From Silvimonas amylolytica (GTDB taxonomy: Bacteria; Pseudomonadota; Gammaproteobacteria; Burkholderiales; Chitinibacteraceae): DNA of 64,000 bases. Within the stretch, counting starts at the first letter, position 1. The number at the start of each line of letters is the position of its first letter. The notes beneath the pieces were generated by a model. It did not search any database, had not been told where the DNA came from, and was given only the letters and a program-made list of their open reading frames with translations. The stretch lies in the NCBI RefSeq assembly GCF_014645555.1, contig NZ_BMLY01000004.1, positions 51,776 through 115,775 of the forward strand. The letters run 5' to 3'. The position numbers were made by a program, and so were the translations under genes. This document shows, piece by piece, positions 30,302 to 40,282 of this stretch.

Positions 30302-30407
30302 GACAATATCATCCGGGTAATGGCGTAATTATCTATATATGAAGCGGTTTGACTGAGTATTTGTAGCAATTTTGTCCATATGGCTACCGGCTTGAGTCCA
30401 TACGAAA

Positions 30408-30421
30408 ACTAATTTATTAGT
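30408..30421. promoter_or_regulatory. Operator-like inverted repeat upstream of galT
   Basis: ACTAAT-TT-ATTAGT is a perfect 6-bp inverted repeat in an AT-rich stretch 128 bases before galT, in the ynfA-galT divergent gap. A TACAAT at 30451-30456 is a possible -10. It could bind a regulator of the gal operon or of ynfA. Confidence 0.4.
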
Positions 30422-30548
30422 AATAATATCTATGCTGGTCTGGAAGGCGCTACAATGCCAGTCCGGTCATGCCCCGAGCATGGCATGATGAACGATTCTG
30501 CCGGCCCTGGCCCACGCGCTGTCGGCAACCCAAAGCTCAGGAGTATTG

Positions 30549-31598
30549 ATGTTTGATCCCGTCGATCACCCGCATCGCCGATATAACCCGCTGACCGGGC
30601 GGTGGGTGCTGGTTTCTCCGCATCGGGCCAAGCGCCCCTGGCAAGGCCAGATGGATGCGCCGGTCATTGAAGCCCGTCCTGCACATGATCCCACGTGTTA
30701 CCTGTGCGCTGGCAATCAGCGCGTTTCGGGTGAACACAACCCCGACTACAAACACACCTATGTGTTCGGCAATGACTTTGCTGCTTTGCTGAACGACACA
30801 CCGGCGCCGCCGGAGAACCAGGACCCGCTGTTTCGTGCCGGCGTAGCGCGCGGTCTGGCTCGCGTGATTTGTTTTTCTCCTGATCACAGCAAGACACTAC
30901 CGGAACTCTCGCTGGATGATCTGGGTTATGTGGTCAACACGTGGTGCGAGCAAGTCGCCGAGCTCTCGCAAGATTGGGAGTGGGTACAAGTCTTCGAGAA
31001 CAAAGGCGCGGCGATGGGATGCTCCAATCCGCACCCGCATGGTCAGCTCTGGGCCAGTAATTTCTTGCCAACTGAAGTGGCCGCTGAGGACGAACATCAG
31101 GCGGCCTGGTTTGCCGAACACGGCACGCCCATGCTGCTTGATTACATCCGGCGTGAGCAAGCCGATGGCACCCGCACCGTGGTCGAAACCGAGCACTGGA
31201 TTGCCGTTGTGCCGTACTGGGCTGCGTGGCCGTTCGAGACCCTGTTGACGCCTAAAGCACACGTTACCCATCTGGATAAACTCACCACCATCCAGAAAGA
31301 AGATCTGGCCGTGATCATCAAGAAGCTGACCACGCGCTACGACAACCTCTTCAATACGTCTTTCCCGTATTCAATGGGCTGGCACGGCGCGCCGTCCAGC
31401 GCGGCAAACGATGGCGTGCACTGGCAACTGCATGCGCATTTCTATCCGCCCTTGCTGCGTTCGGCCTCTGTGCGCAAGTTTATGGTTGGCTATGAAATGA
31501 TGGCGGAAACCCAGCGGGACATAACCCCCGAACAAGCGGCTGCACGTCTGCAGCAATTATCTGAAGTGCATTATCTGCAAAACGAAAAGGGGCTGTGA
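30549..31598 (+). CDS. galT: Galactose-1-phosphate uridylyltransferase
   Basis: The 349-residue enzyme swaps UMP between UDP-glucose and galactose 1-phosphate in the Leloir pathway. It carries the N-terminal zinc-site region (CYLCAGN) and the catalytic HxH in [14 protein letters not shown] (about 158-171), where the second His becomes uridylylated. The C-terminal HIT-like domain has [10 protein letters not shown] and [17 protein letters not shown] at 30539-30543 sets the start at ATG 30549 rather than TTG 30546. It is first of galT-galK-aldo/keto reductase. Confidence 0.96.
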   Translation: MFDPVDHPHRRYNPLTGRWVLVSPHRAKRPWQGQMDAPVIEARPAHDPTCYLCAGNQRVSGEHNPDYKHTYVFGNDFAALLNDTPAPPENQDPLFRAGVARGLARVICFSPDHSKTLPELSLDDLGYVVNTWCEQVAELSQDWEWVQVFENKGAAMGCSNPHPHGQLWASNFLPTEVAAEDEHQAAWFAEHGTPMLLDYIRREQADGTRTVVETEHWIAVVPYWAAWPFETLLTPKAHVTHLDKLTTIQKEDLAVIIKKLTTRYDNLFNTSFPYSMGWHGAPSSAANDGVHWQLHAHFYPPLLRSASVRKFMVGYEMMAETQRDITPEQAAARLQQLSEVHYLQNEKGL

Positions 31599-32749
31599 TG
31601 TCTGGTCCGGATATGCGCGTGAATGCGCGTTTCATTGAAACATTTGGTGTGCTGCCGCGGCACATTGTGCAAGCGCCAGGTCGGGTTAACCTGATTGGTG
31701 AACATACTGATTACAACGATGGTTTTGTACTGCCGTGCGCCATCAACCATTTCACCGCCATTGCGTGTTCTCCGCGTGACGACAATACCGTGCGCGTGGT
31801 GGCCGCTGATTATGAAAACCAGGTGGACATGTTCTCGCTGGATGGCGAGGTCGATCAGGCCAAAGACATGCTCTGGGCCACCTATGTGCGTGGCGCGATT
31901 GTTTATCTGAAAAAACGCGGCTACCAGTTTGGTGGCATGGACATGGTCATCAGTGGCGATATCCCGCAGGGGGCCGGCCTGAGTTCTTCCGCTTCCTTGA
32001 TGGTCGCGGTGGGGCAGGCATTCAAAACAGCATACGAGCTGGAACTCTCACCTGCAGATAACGCGTTAAATGCCCAAAAGGCAGAGAATGAATTCGTAGG
32101 CTGCCACTGCGGCATTATGGATCAACTGATTTCTGCCAGTGGCCAGCCCGACCACGCCTTGCTGATCGATTGCCGATCGCTGGAAACGCGTTCGGTGTCC
32201 ATGCCTGCCGGTTACACGGTGCTGATTCTGAACTCGCGCATCCAGCGTGGTCTGGTGGGCAGTGAATACAACACGCGTCGTCGCCAGTGTGAAGAAGCCG
32301 CAGCGTTCTTCGGCGCTAAGGCTTTGCGTGATGTGACGCTGGGCCAGTTGCAGGCGGCAGTGGGCAAGATCGATCCGGTGGTGTTCCGCCGTGCGCATCA
32401 CATTATCACCGAGAACCAGCGCACGCTGGATGCCGCAGCGGCGCTGGCCAGTGGCGACATGACCCGCATGGCCGTTCTGATGGCGGAGTCGCATGTGTCC
32501 ATGCGCGATGACTTTGAAATCACCGTGCCGTTGATTGATGAGCTGGTCGACATCGTCAAGCAAGTGGTTGGTCCGGCTGGCGGTGTGCGCATGACGGGTG
32601 GTGGCTTTGGCGGGTGCGTGGTGTCGCTGGTGCCAGATGCCATGGTCGAAGACGTCAAGGCGGCAGTTGCTGCGCATTACCGTAACGCACAAGGTTTACA
32701 GGCCGAGCCTTACGTCTGCCACGCCAGCGCTGGCGCCAGCGAACTGTGA
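31598..32749 (+). CDS. galK: Galactokinase
   Basis: The 383-residue GHMP kinase has the galactose signature [21 protein letters not shown] (residues about 29-48), the ATP loop [18 protein letters not shown] (about 118-135) and the third motif [13 protein letters not shown]. It phosphorylates galactose at C1. Its ATG shares a base with the galT stop (TGATG). No galE or galM is in the window, so epimerase must be supplied elsewhere. Confidence 0.97.
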   Translation: MSGPDMRVNARFIETFGVLPRHIVQAPGRVNLIGEHTDYNDGFVLPCAINHFTAIACSPRDDNTVRVVAADYENQVDMFSLDGEVDQAKDMLWATYVRGAIVYLKKRGYQFGGMDMVISGDIPQGAGLSSSASLMVAVGQAFKTAYELELSPADNALNAQKAENEFVGCHCGIMDQLISASGQPDHALLIDCRSLETRSVSMPAGYTVLILNSRIQRGLVGSEYNTRRRQCEEAAAFFGAKALRDVTLGQLQAAVGKIDPVVFRRAHHIITENQRTLDAAAALASGDMTRMAVLMAESHVSMRDDFEITVPLIDELVDIVKQVVGPAGGVRMTGGGFGGCVVSLVPDAMVEDVKAAVAAHYRNAQGLQAEPYVCHASAGASEL

Positions 32750-32756
32750 GTTACGC

Positions 32757-33731
32757 ATGAGCATTAGCCCGGACGTGTTGTTCCGGCGTTGCGGCCACAG
32801 CGGTGTCAAACTGCCGGCCGTTTCGCTGGGTTTATGGCATAACTTTGGCGATAACCGCGCCATGGTGGATATCCGGGCCATGCTGCACCGTGCCCTTGAT
32901 CTGGGCGTGGTGCATATGGACCTTGCCAACAATTACGGCCCGCCTCCGGGCAGCGCCGAAACCCGGTTTGGCGAGGTCCTCTCTACCAGCTTGCGCGGCC
33001 ATCGGCACGAACTCTTCATCAGTACCAAAGCTGGGTACGTGATGTGGCCAGGACCGTACGGTAACTGGGGGAGTCGTAAAAGCCTGCTGGCCAGCCTGGA
33101 TCAAAGTCTCCAGCGTATGAGGCTTGATCACGTGGATCTGTTTTACTCCCATCGTCCGGACCCTGAAACGCCCGTGGAAGAAACCATGGCGGCGCTGGAT
33201 GCCGCCGTACGCCAGGGCAAGGCGCGCTACGTGGGTTTATCCAACTACACGTTGCCGCAGACTATTGCGGCAGTCAGCGCACTCAAGCAATTGGGTACAC
33301 CTTGCCTGATTCATCAGGCGCGGTATTCCATGTTCGAGCGCTGGGTGGAAGGTGGTCTGGTGGATTACCTGAAGACCGAAGGCATTGGATTGATTGCGTT
33401 CAGTCCGCTGGCGCAAGGTGTGCTGACTGATCGTTATCTGGACGGTTTGCCGGCGGGTTCGCGTGCTATGGACCCAGATAGCCCCTTTCTCACGCCGGAA
33501 AAAGTCCTACAACGCGTGGCCAAGGCGCGGCAGCTCAATGTATTGGCGCAAGCACGCGGCCAATCCTTGGCGCAAATGGCCCTCGCCTGGGTACTGCGCA
33601 ACGCGACCTCGGCGATTATCGGTGCCAGCCGTGTGGCGCAGATCGAACACAATCTGGCCGCGCTGGCTCACACTGCGTTTACGGCGGACGAACTCAAAGA
33701 GATCGAATCCATCCTCGCGCAGGCTGATTGA
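32757..33731 (+). CDS. Aldo/keto reductase, YghZ (L-glyceraldehyde 3-phosphate reductase) type
   Basis: The 324-residue TIM-barrel NADPH oxidoreductase contains HMDLANNYGPPPGSAETRFG with the catalytic Tyr, ISTKAGY with the catalytic Lys, YSHRPDPETPVEET with the His, and IIGASRVAQIEHNLAAL for cofactor binding. The first stretch is the hallmark of the YghZ/Gpr subgroup, which reduces L-glyceraldehyde 3-phosphate and methylglyoxal. It starts eight bases after galK, which suggests a role in detoxifying or using galactose-derived carbonyls. That role is inferred from the operon. Confidence 0.88.
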   Translation: MSISPDVLFRRCGHSGVKLPAVSLGLWHNFGDNRAMVDIRAMLHRALDLGVVHMDLANNYGPPPGSAETRFGEVLSTSLRGHRHELFISTKAGYVMWPGPYGNWGSRKSLLASLDQSLQRMRLDHVDLFYSHRPDPETPVEETMAALDAAVRQGKARYVGLSNYTLPQTIAAVSALKQLGTPCLIHQARYSMFERWVEGGLVDYLKTEGIGLIAFSPLAQGVLTDRYLDGLPAGSRAMDPDSPFLTPEKVLQRVAKARQLNVLAQARGQSLAQMALAWVLRNATSAIIGASRVAQIEHNLAALAHTAFTADELKEIESILAQAD

Positions 33732-33830
33732 GCGGGCGTAAGAATAACAGGCCAGTGAGATGGGCAGACCCTGCGGTCGGGTCGGATGAGGTCCTGTCGG
33801 CAAGCGCCGAGTCAGGCGTAAGTCGCCTTC

Positions 33831-33839
33831 TGATATACT
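33831..33839 (+). promoter_or_regulatory. Extended -10 promoter element for the antiporter gene
   Basis: TG-A-TATACT fits an extended -10 hexamer 50 bases before the antiporter ATG. No good -35 was seen, as expected for this promoter type. Confidence 0.5.
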
Positions 33840-33888
33840 GCGGCGCTCTCAAATTGCATGATTTGCTCATCACGCCGACGGCCGCGCT

Positions 33889-35106
33889 ATGCTCTTGCTC
33901 TTACCTTTGCAGATCATTGTTGTGATTGCCGCTTGCCTTGCTGCTGGCTGGGCGGCGCGTCGCTGCGGCCAGCCACGTGTGGTGGGCGAGATGGCTGCCG
34001 GCTTGCTGCTGGGGCCATCCGTGCTGGGCGCAGTGGCCCCTTCTGTTTCGGGCTGGTTGTTTCCGCCTCAAGGCATGGCCGCGCTAAGTGCGATTAGCCA
34101 GGCGGCGATTGCCGTCTTCATGTTTTCTTTGGGACTGGAACAACAGGCAGGCGTGATCCGCCGGCAAAAGTGGACGGTCATCACCGTCAGCCTGGCCGGT
34201 ATCGTGCTGCCATTTTCGTTGGGTTGCGTGCTGGCACTCTGGTTGTACCCACGCTATGCGCAAGGGCAGGTGCCACAATTGGCCTTTGTGTTGTTCACCG
34301 GTACCGCGCTTAGCATGACAGCGTTGCCGGTACTGGCCCGGATCTTGCGTGAAAAGGACCTGCTGGGCACCGAGGCTGGTGGCATTGCCATGGCCGCGGC
34401 CGTATTCAGCGACGTCTGCATGTGGCTACTGCTGGCCGTCGTGCTGATATTCTGCCAACCCGGCGCGGGTCAGTTGCCCACCATTTTGCTGGGTCTGGCC
34501 TGGGTTGGATTCATGCTTTGGCTGGTCCGTCCGGCCCTGGCAAAATGGGTGCAGTGGCAACCCTCATTGCGGGTTTATCTGATCACGAGCCTGATAGTAC
34601 TGATCAGCTTTGCCTGGTTGGCTGATCACCTGGGTCTGCATATGTTGCTGGGTGCATTCCTGGCTGGTGTCGTCATGCCACGGCATCCGACTCTGGTGCC
34701 CAAAGTCTTGCGCCTTGTTGCGCGACCCATGGTCTGGGCGCTGCCGTTGTTTTTTGCCTGTACAGGGTTGCGTACGCATTTGCAGTTGGCTGGCATGACC
34801 GACGTGCTGTTGGTGGCGGCGGTGATCGGCGCGGCCTGTGTTGGCAAGGCGGGTGGCGCATTCATCGGCGCCCGCATGACGGGGTGCACTACGGGTACCT
34901 CTGCACTCGTGGCCGTGCTGATGAATGCCCGTGGCCTGATGGAGCTGGTGATTTTGAATATCGGTATGGACTTGGGGTTGATCACGGCACCCGTCTTTGC
35001 CGCGATGGTGTTGATGGCCTTTGTCACGACGTTGATGACAGGGCCACTGGCTGGCCTCTTGCAGGCGTCGCACCAGCGCAAACTGCAAGACGGGCTGCAG
35101 TATTGA
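33889..35106 (+). CDS. CPA2-type cation:proton antiporter
   Basis: This 405-residue integral membrane protein has about 12-13 hydrophobic segments and no cytoplasmic RCK/TrkA domain. The N-terminal QPRVVGEMAAGLLLGPSVLG and MFSLGLEQQ motifs are typical of the Kef/CPA2 Na+(K+)/H+ exchanger domain. LREKDLLGTEAGGIAMAAAVFSDV corresponds to the ion-binding region. It probably exchanges Na+ or K+ for protons at the inner membrane. It is followed at about 100 bp by the aryl-polyene operon on the same strand, but the gap and its own promoter suggest a separate unit. Confidence 0.87.
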   Translation: MLLLLPLQIIVVIAACLAAGWAARRCGQPRVVGEMAAGLLLGPSVLGAVAPSVSGWLFPPQGMAALSAISQAAIAVFMFSLGLEQQAGVIRRQKWTVITVSLAGIVLPFSLGCVLALWLYPRYAQGQVPQLAFVLFTGTALSMTALPVLARILREKDLLGTEAGGIAMAAAVFSDVCMWLLLAVVLIFCQPGAGQLPTILLGLAWVGFMLWLVRPALAKWVQWQPSLRVYLITSLIVLISFAWLADHLGLHMLLGAFLAGVVMPRHPTLVPKVLRLVARPMVWALPLFFACTGLRTHLQLAGMTDVLLVAAVIGAACVGKAGGAFIGARMTGCTTGTSALVAVLMNARGLMELVILNIGMDLGLITAPVFAAMVLMAFVTTLMTGPLAGLLQASHQRKLQDGLQY

Positions 35107-35210
35107 GTAGAACGGCGGGCTATGGCAGCATGGGCGCGCTTTTTTCGCGGCAGCATCATGTTTTTTAATGGATTTTCCGCGTGGTATATGACCGCGGTGC
35201 GATCTTGGGC

Positions 35211-35933
35211 ATGGATGGGTCGGTAGTGAATGCATTGCATTTTGGTCTGGAAAGCTGGGCGGCCTGGGCACCGGATCTGACCAGTGCGCAAGACTGGCAA
35301 GACTGGGCGGCACAAGGCGCGCCTGCGCGCAGCCTTGATGGTGCTGAACCAGGTGTCGCCGGGATGCCGCCCATGCTGCGTCGTCGTGCGCAGCGCCTGG
35401 GCCGGATGGCGCTGGAGGTGTTGTATCAATCTGAAGCGGATCATGCGGCCAGTATTGTGTTTGCATCGCGCTTTGGCGAAATCCAGCAATCGACCGGTTT
35501 GTTGCGTGAACTGGCGCGTAGCCATGCGGTATCACCACAGGCATTCAGTATGTCTGTGCATAACGCAGTGGCAGGTTTGTACACCATTGCCCGCAAAGAC
35601 GCTGCGCGGGTGATGGCACTGGCCGCAGGAACACAAACCGCGCAAGCGGGCTTGTTTGAAGCGGCCATGCAAGTGGCTGATGGTGCACCGCGAGTGCGAC
35701 TGGTATTTTGCGATGAACCACTGCCCGCGTTGTATCGCCCGTTTGCAGAACCGGAAACACCGCCGTTCGCCATCATGCTGACTCTGGTGCCCGGTGATGA
35801 CTATGTGTTGTCCTGGCAAGAGGCAGAGGCTGCCCGTGACGCCAATGCACAAGACGTACTGCGCTTTGTACTGTCGGATGCGTCGCGGGTATCGCTGACG
35901 ACGTCTGGCTGGGTGATGGCAAGGTGCGCATGA
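35211..35933 (+). CDS. Ketosynthase-like chain length factor of the aryl-polyene operon (ApeC-like)
   Basis: At about 240 residues this is a shortened ketoacyl-synthase-fold protein (Ketoacyl-synt_2 type) that starts with the typical FGLESWAAWAPDL. It lacks the Cys-His-His triad; where the active-site region should be it reads MSVHNAVAGLY and ALAAGTQTAQAGLFEA. Such proteins pair with the active KS as chain-length factors in aryl-polyene synthesis. Start choice is uncertain: ATG 35211, GTG 35226 and GTG 35181 are all in frame. It is the first gene of the operon, and its stop overlaps the next ATG (ATGA). No clear promoter consensus was found in the 100 bases upstream. Confidence 0.85.
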   Translation: MDGSVVNALHFGLESWAAWAPDLTSAQDWQDWAAQGAPARSLDGAEPGVAGMPPMLRRRAQRLGRMALEVLYQSEADHAASIVFASRFGEIQQSTGLLRELARSHAVSPQAFSMSVHNAVAGLYTIARKDAARVMALAAGTQTAQAGLFEAAMQVADGAPRVRLVFCDEPLPALYRPFAEPETPPFAIMLTLVPGDDYVLSWQEAEAARDANAQDVLRFVLSDASRVSLTTSGWVMARCA

Positions 35934-36712
35934 AGAACGCATTGGCCCGGTGGTGGCGTGCTGCACTCTTTGGTTTTTGCTTTGCCATGTTCGGGCTGGG
36001 CGGGTTACTGATCGGCCTGACGTTGTTTCCGCTCTCGCTGCTATTGCCGCGTAGCGCATGGCGTGAGAAAACCGCCAAGCATTTCATCCGTGGTGCAACG
36101 GGTTTGTTTGTGTGGTTGATGCAGGTGACAGGTGCCATGAGCCTGACCGTTCATGGCGCCGAAAAGCTGGATCGGGAAGGGTTGCTGGTCCTGGCGAATC
36201 ACCCGTCGCTGATTGACGTGGTGATTTTGATGTCGCTGATTCCCCGACCAGATTGCGTGGTCAAAGCCGCGCTGTGGCGCAATCCGGTGACGGGTGGCCC
36301 GGTGCGCATGGCCGGGTATATCAGTAATGCCACCGGTCCGGAGCTGGTTGCAGATGCTGTCGGCTCCATGGAGCGTGGCAACAATTTGATTGTGTTTCCG
36401 GAAGGTACGCGCACCGTACCCGGCGATGAAATGCGATTTCAACGCGGGGCTGCCAATATTGCAGTCCGCGGCCAACGTGTGATCACTCCTGTGGTGATCA
36501 CCGTATCAGAACAAACGCTGACCAAAGGCAGCAAGTGGTATCGACCTCCGGCCCATCGCCCGCACTTTTACATAGAAGTGCTCGATGACGTGGCGGTCGA
36601 GCCGTTAGTCGCGGGCACGGGAGAGCCCGCACTTCAGGCACGCTGGCTGACCACGTGGCTGGAGCAGTTTTTCAAGAGGGAGATAGCTAGATATGGACCC
36701 GCTGATCGCTGA
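35930..36712 (+). CDS. PlsC-type 1-acyl-glycerol-phosphate acyltransferase (ApeD-like)
   Basis: The 260-residue membrane-bound acyltransferase has an N-terminal hydrophobic segment (about 10-40), the HX4D motif as NHPSLID (about 88-94), and the EGTR-containing FPEGTRTVPGDEMRFQRGAA (about 152-171). It probably attaches an acyl chain to the lipid part of the pigment. ATG 35930 overlaps the previous stop; the 3' end overlaps the ACP start by 20 bases. Confidence 0.88.
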   Translation: MKNALARWWRAALFGFCFAMFGLGGLLIGLTLFPLSLLLPRSAWREKTAKHFIRGATGLFVWLMQVTGAMSLTVHGAEKLDREGLLVLANHPSLIDVVILMSLIPRPDCVVKAALWRNPVTGGPVRMAGYISNATGPELVADAVGSMERGNNLIVFPEGTRTVPGDEMRFQRGAANIAVRGQRVITPVVITVSEQTLTKGSKWYRPPAHRPHFYIEVLDDVAVEPLVAGTGEPALQARWLTTWLEQFFKREIARYGPADR

Positions 36713-36953
36713 GATCAAAGTGCTGATCATCGAGAGCCTGAATCTCGAAGAAATGACCCCGGACGACATCGACGCGGATGCCCCGCTGTTTGTGGATGGT
36801 CTGGGCCTGGATTCCATCGATGCGCTGGAACTGGGTGTCGCATTGCAAAAGAAATACGGCCTGAGTTTTGCCGCTGACTCTGAAGAGACGCGCCGTCATT
36901 TTGCGTCGGTCAGCGCACTTGCTGCGTTTGTAGGCAGCCACCGCACGAAGTAA
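36693..36953 (+). CDS. Acyl carrier protein 1 of the aryl-polyene operon
   Basis: This is an 86-residue acidic carrier protein with the phosphopantetheine-attachment Ser at S41 in GLGLDSIDALEL. It should carry the growing aryl-polyene chain. A GGGAG is present before ATG 36693. A second, different ACP follows 66 bases later; APE operons typically have two with separate roles (starter loading versus extension). Confidence 0.93.
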   Translation: MDPLIAEIKVLIIESLNLEEMTPDDIDADAPLFVDGLGLDSIDALELGVALQKKYGLSFAADSEETRRHFASVSALAAFVGSHRTK

Positions 36954-37019
36954 CAGATAACAAATGCAGATTGCCGGCAAAGTGCAGGCAAGACGGCGAG
37001 CAGCAGCAAGGATGAAACC

Positions 37020-37283
37020 ATGAGCACCGTAACCACGATGACCAAAGAAGAAATCTACAACTGGATCGCCAAAGATCTGGTCGAGTCATTTGAGGCAGAT
37101 CCCGCCCGCATCAGCCCTGATGCGCGGCTGTATGAAGATCTGGATATCGACAGCATTGATGCCGTCGACCTGATTGTGAAACTCAAGCAAGTGACCGGCA
37201 AACGCCTGCAGCCTGAGGCCTTCAAATCTGTGCGCACGATCAATGACGTGGTGGAAGCCGTCCACCAGTTGATCCAGCACTAA
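37020..37283 (+). CDS. Acyl carrier protein 2 of the aryl-polyene operon
   Basis: The 87-residue carrier protein has its attachment Ser at S45 in DLDIDSIDAVDL. It is only weakly similar to ACP 1. Together they give the operon its own carrier pool, separate from fatty-acid synthesis. Confidence 0.93.
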   Translation: MSTVTTMTKEEIYNWIAKDLVESFEADPARISPDARLYEDLDIDSIDAVDLIVKLKQVTGKRLQPEAFKSVRTINDVVEAVHQLIQH

Positions 37284-37324
37284 GCCTCGGCCTTGCGCCT
37301 GTAACTTGTTGCTTGTCCGCTGAT

Positions 37325-37855
37325 ATGCCTGCCTGGCTTGCCGCACTTGCCGGCCTGATCATTCCTGCGCTGTTCTGGCTGTTTCACGCCCTGGGCTGGC
37401 CACTTTGGCTGGTCGGTCTCGTGTTGCTGCCGTTTGCGTGGCGTCGGCGTGCCCTGTTGCCGGGTTTATCCTGGCTGGCACCGGCTGCCGCCGTGTTTGG
37501 CGTGCTCGCCCTGTTGTTGAGATCTGACTTGCCGGTGCGGCTGTATCCCGTGCTGGTCAACCTTGCCATGCTGATTGTTTTTGCGCTGAGCCTGAAAGCG
37601 CCGCAAACCATGATTGAACGGATTGCCCGTCTGACTGAACCTGACTTGCCGGAATCCGGCATACGTTACACCCGCCGCGTCACAGTGGCCTGGTGCGTAT
37701 TTTTTGCGATGAATGGCCTGATAGCGCTTGCCACGGTGTTGTATGGCAACGTGCGCATCTGGTCGATCTACAACGGGCTGATCGCTTACGGGCTGATTGG
37801 CCTGATGCTGGGTGGCGAATGGTTGATTCGCCAACGGGTGCGCCGCCATGGCTGA
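37325..37855 (+). CDS. Aryl-polyene operon membrane protein (COG4648-like)
   Basis: The 176-residue protein has about five hydrophobic segments, and the middle contains the conserved RLYPVLVNLAMLIVFALSL. It is equivalent in position and size to the membrane protein found between the ACPs and the AMP ligase in APE clusters. Its exact role is unknown; it may organise the pathway at the inner membrane. ATG 37325 is chosen; the 3' end overlaps the ligase start by eight bases. Confidence 0.8.
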   Translation: MPAWLAALAGLIIPALFWLFHALGWPLWLVGLVLLPFAWRRRALLPGLSWLAPAAAVFGVLALLLRSDLPVRLYPVLVNLAMLIVFALSLKAPQTMIERIARLTEPDLPESGIRYTRRVTVAWCVFFAMNGLIALATVLYGNVRIWSIYNGLIAYGLIGLMLGGEWLIRQRVRRHG

Positions 37856-39533
37856 GTGTTTCTCGCTGGTTTCGGGGGCACTGGCCGGCACAGATATATT
37901 GCCGCTGGCGTACGTGCGCGGTGAGTTGATCACACGCGGCCAGTGGCGGCTGGATGTCGCCCGTGCCGCCACGCGGCTCTCCGCGCTACCAGCCGGGGAT
38001 ATCGCGCTTTACACCACGGATTGCTATCGCGCTTGTGTCTGGCTGCTGGGTGCCTGGCACGCGGGACGCTGCGTTGTCTTGCCGGGCGACAACACGCCTC
38101 AAACCACGGCACGGGTCGAGGCACTGTCTGTGGCGCTGGTCGGCGAGTTTGCCGGCGCACAGATCACAGACTGGGGAGATGCGGTGCCGCAGACACTCGC
38201 GCCGTTGTCACCTGATCTGCGTGCGGTGGAGGTGTTTACCTCGGGCTCGACTGGAGAGCCAGGCCGTATCCCGAAAAGCCTGGCACAGCTTGATGACGAA
38301 ATGCGCGCGCAGGAGGGCGTGTTCGGCACGCAGATTGATCCGCAAGCCTGCATTGTCGCGACTGTCTCCCAACAGCACTTGTATGGATTGTTGTTCCGCG
38401 TGATCTGGCCGCTGGTCAGTGGCCGGCCTTTTGCGGCACACATGTTGAGCTTTGCCGAAGAACTGGCGCAATGGCCAGGAACGGGCCCACTGGTGCTCGT
38501 CAGTAGCCCGGCGTTTCTCAAACGCTTGCCGGATCAGGTTGATCTGACTGCGTTTGCAGCCCGTTGTCAGGCTGTGTTTTCTTCTGGCGGCCCACTGCCG
38601 GCAGAAGCTTCGCACCATCTGCGTGACCGCACCGGCATAGCCACGCGTGAGATTTTTGGCAGCTCGGAAACAGGCGGCATTGCCTGGCGCAATCACCCGG
38701 ATCACCCGTGGCAACCGCTGCCGGGTGTTGAAGTGGCGCAGACCCCGGATGGCCTGTTGCAATTGCGGTCAGCGTATTTGCCGGATGCCGCCTGGTATGT
38801 CACTGCAGATCGCACGCGCTTTGAAGCGGATGGTCGCTTTGTGTTGCTGGGCCGGGCTGACCGGATTGCCAAGATTGAAGAAAAACGGATTTCGCTCACC
38901 GCGCTGGAAACCGCGCTGGTGAAAAGCGGCCTTGTCAAAGAGGTGCGCGTGATTGTGCTGGAAGGTGCCCGTGTCGAACTGGGCGCGGCGATCGTGTTGA
39001 ACGATGCTGGGCAAACGCAACTGGCGCAGTCAGGGCGCAAGGCACTGATCCATGTGCTGCGAGAACTGCTGGCGCAAGGCATTGAGCGGGTGGGGCTGCC
39101 GCGCCGCTGGCGTTTTGTCGATGCGTTGCCGCAAACCAGCATGGGCAAGACTACAGAACTGGATGTTCGCATGTTGTTTGAAAAACCGCGCTGGCCGCAG
39201 GTGCTGGCGACGCAAGTGCTGGAAGACGCTACCGTCCTGACCTTGGCAATTACGCCTGATCTGGCCCATTTTGAAGGGCATTTCAAAGAGGCCGCCGTCT
39301 TGCCTGGCGTGGCGCAATTGCATTGGGCAGTCCATTTTGGCCGCTCGCTGTTTGCCATGCCGCCTGCCTTCAAGGGCATGGATGCCGTCAAATTCCAGCA
39401 CGTGATCCTGCCAGGCGGGGAGGTCACGTTGACGCTGCGTTACCGTACTGACAAGCAGCAACTCTCTTTTAGTTACAGCACCGGCGAGCGCACGCATTCC
39501 AGCGGCCGCATTGTATTCGGAGAGGCCACATGA
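37848..39533 (+). CDS. Fused AMP-dependent acyl ligase and 3-hydroxyacyl-ACP dehydratase
   Basis: This is a 561-residue two-domain protein. Residues about 1-440 form an adenylate-forming ligase with the TSGSTGEPGRIPKS loop (about 129), FGSSETGGIAWR, and GRADRIAKIEEKRIS in the C-terminal subdomain. Residues about 450-561 form a hot-dog dehydratase with H474-FEG-H478-F. In E. coli-type APE clusters the ligase and one dehydratase are separate genes (ApeH and ApeI); here they are fused. The ligase likely activates the aryl acid and loads it onto an ACP. The dehydratase likely works with the other hot-dog protein encoded at 49005. Confidence 0.9.
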   Translation: MAECFSLVSGALAGTDILPLAYVRGELITRGQWRLDVARAATRLSALPAGDIALYTTDCYRACVWLLGAWHAGRCVVLPGDNTPQTTARVEALSVALVGEFAGAQITDWGDAVPQTLAPLSPDLRAVEVFTSGSTGEPGRIPKSLAQLDDEMRAQEGVFGTQIDPQACIVATVSQQHLYGLLFRVIWPLVSGRPFAAHMLSFAEELAQWPGTGPLVLVSSPAFLKRLPDQVDLTAFAARCQAVFSSGGPLPAEASHHLRDRTGIATREIFGSSETGGIAWRNHPDHPWQPLPGVEVAQTPDGLLQLRSAYLPDAAWYVTADRTRFEADGRFVLLGRADRIAKIEEKRISLTALETALVKSGLVKEVRVIVLEGARVELGAAIVLNDAGQTQLAQSGRKALIHVLRELLAQGIERVGLPRRWRFVDALPQTSMGKTTELDVRMLFEKPRWPQVLATQVLEDATVLTLAITPDLAHFEGHFKEAAVLPGVAQLHWAVHFGRSLFAMPPAFKGMDAVKFQHVILPGGEVTLTLRYRTDKQQLSFSYSTGERTHSSGRIVFGEAT

Positions 39534-40282
39534 AGCTCGCTGTCGTCATCCCGGTCTACAACCACGAACGCGCGATTGGCGAGGTGGTGGAAAAACTGCG
39601 TGAACTTGACCAGCCGGTCATTCTCGTCGATGACGGCAGTGATCCGCTCTGTGCCGCTGTGCTCGATGAACTGGCCGCGCGTCCTGGCATTACCCTGACA
39701 CGCCATGCGCAGAATCAGGGCAAAGGCGCCGCCGTCATGACCGGCATGCGGCTGGCCGGCGAACTGGGCTATACGCATATCCTGCAGATTGATTCGGACG
39801 GCCAGCATGAGATCGCTGACTTGCCACATATCCTGGCCCTTGCGCAGGCGCACCCGGATGCAGTCATCGCTGCCTATCCGGTTTATGACGAATCCGTACC
39901 CAGATCCCGCTTGTATGGCCGCTATGCCACGCATGTATTGGTCTGGCTGGATACGCTGTCTTTACGGATCAAGGACTCCATGTGCGGGCTGCGCGTGTAC
40001 CCGCTGGCACCCACACTCAAGTTGATCGGCCGCGCATACATTGGCCGACGCATGGATTTTGACACTGAAATACTGGTGCGACTGGACTGGGCCGGGGTGC
40101 CGGTAGTGAACGCACCAGTGCGGGTGTCTTACCCGATTGATGGCGTCTCTCACTACCGCATGTTGCGCGACAACCTGCGCATGTCCGCCATGCACACGCG
40201 CCTCTTCGTCGGCATGGTGCCGCGTGTGCCACGGCTGATGTGGCGGGTACTCAATGGCCGTGCCAGCATGCGGAGAGTGTGA
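39530..40282 (+). CDS. Family 2 glycosyltransferase of the aryl-polyene operon
   Basis: The 250-residue GT-A enzyme starts KLAVVIPVYNHERAIGEVVE, with VDDGSD at about 33 and the metal-binding DSDGQHE at about 87. A weakly hydrophobic C-terminus may touch the membrane. It probably adds a sugar to the lipid or aryl head group. In several APE clusters this domain is fused to the following acyltransferase; here the two are separate, overlapping genes (TGATG). Confidence 0.9.
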   Translation: MKLAVVIPVYNHERAIGEVVEKLRELDQPVILVDDGSDPLCAAVLDELAARPGITLTRHAQNQGKGAAVMTGMRLAGELGYTHILQIDSDGQHEIADLPHILALAQAHPDAVIAAYPVYDESVPRSRLYGRYATHVLVWLDTLSLRIKDSMCGLRVYPLAPTLKLIGRAYIGRRMDFDTEILVRLDWAGVPVVNAPVRVSYPIDGVSHYRMLRDNLRMSAMHTRLFVGMVPRVPRLMWRVLNGRASMRRV

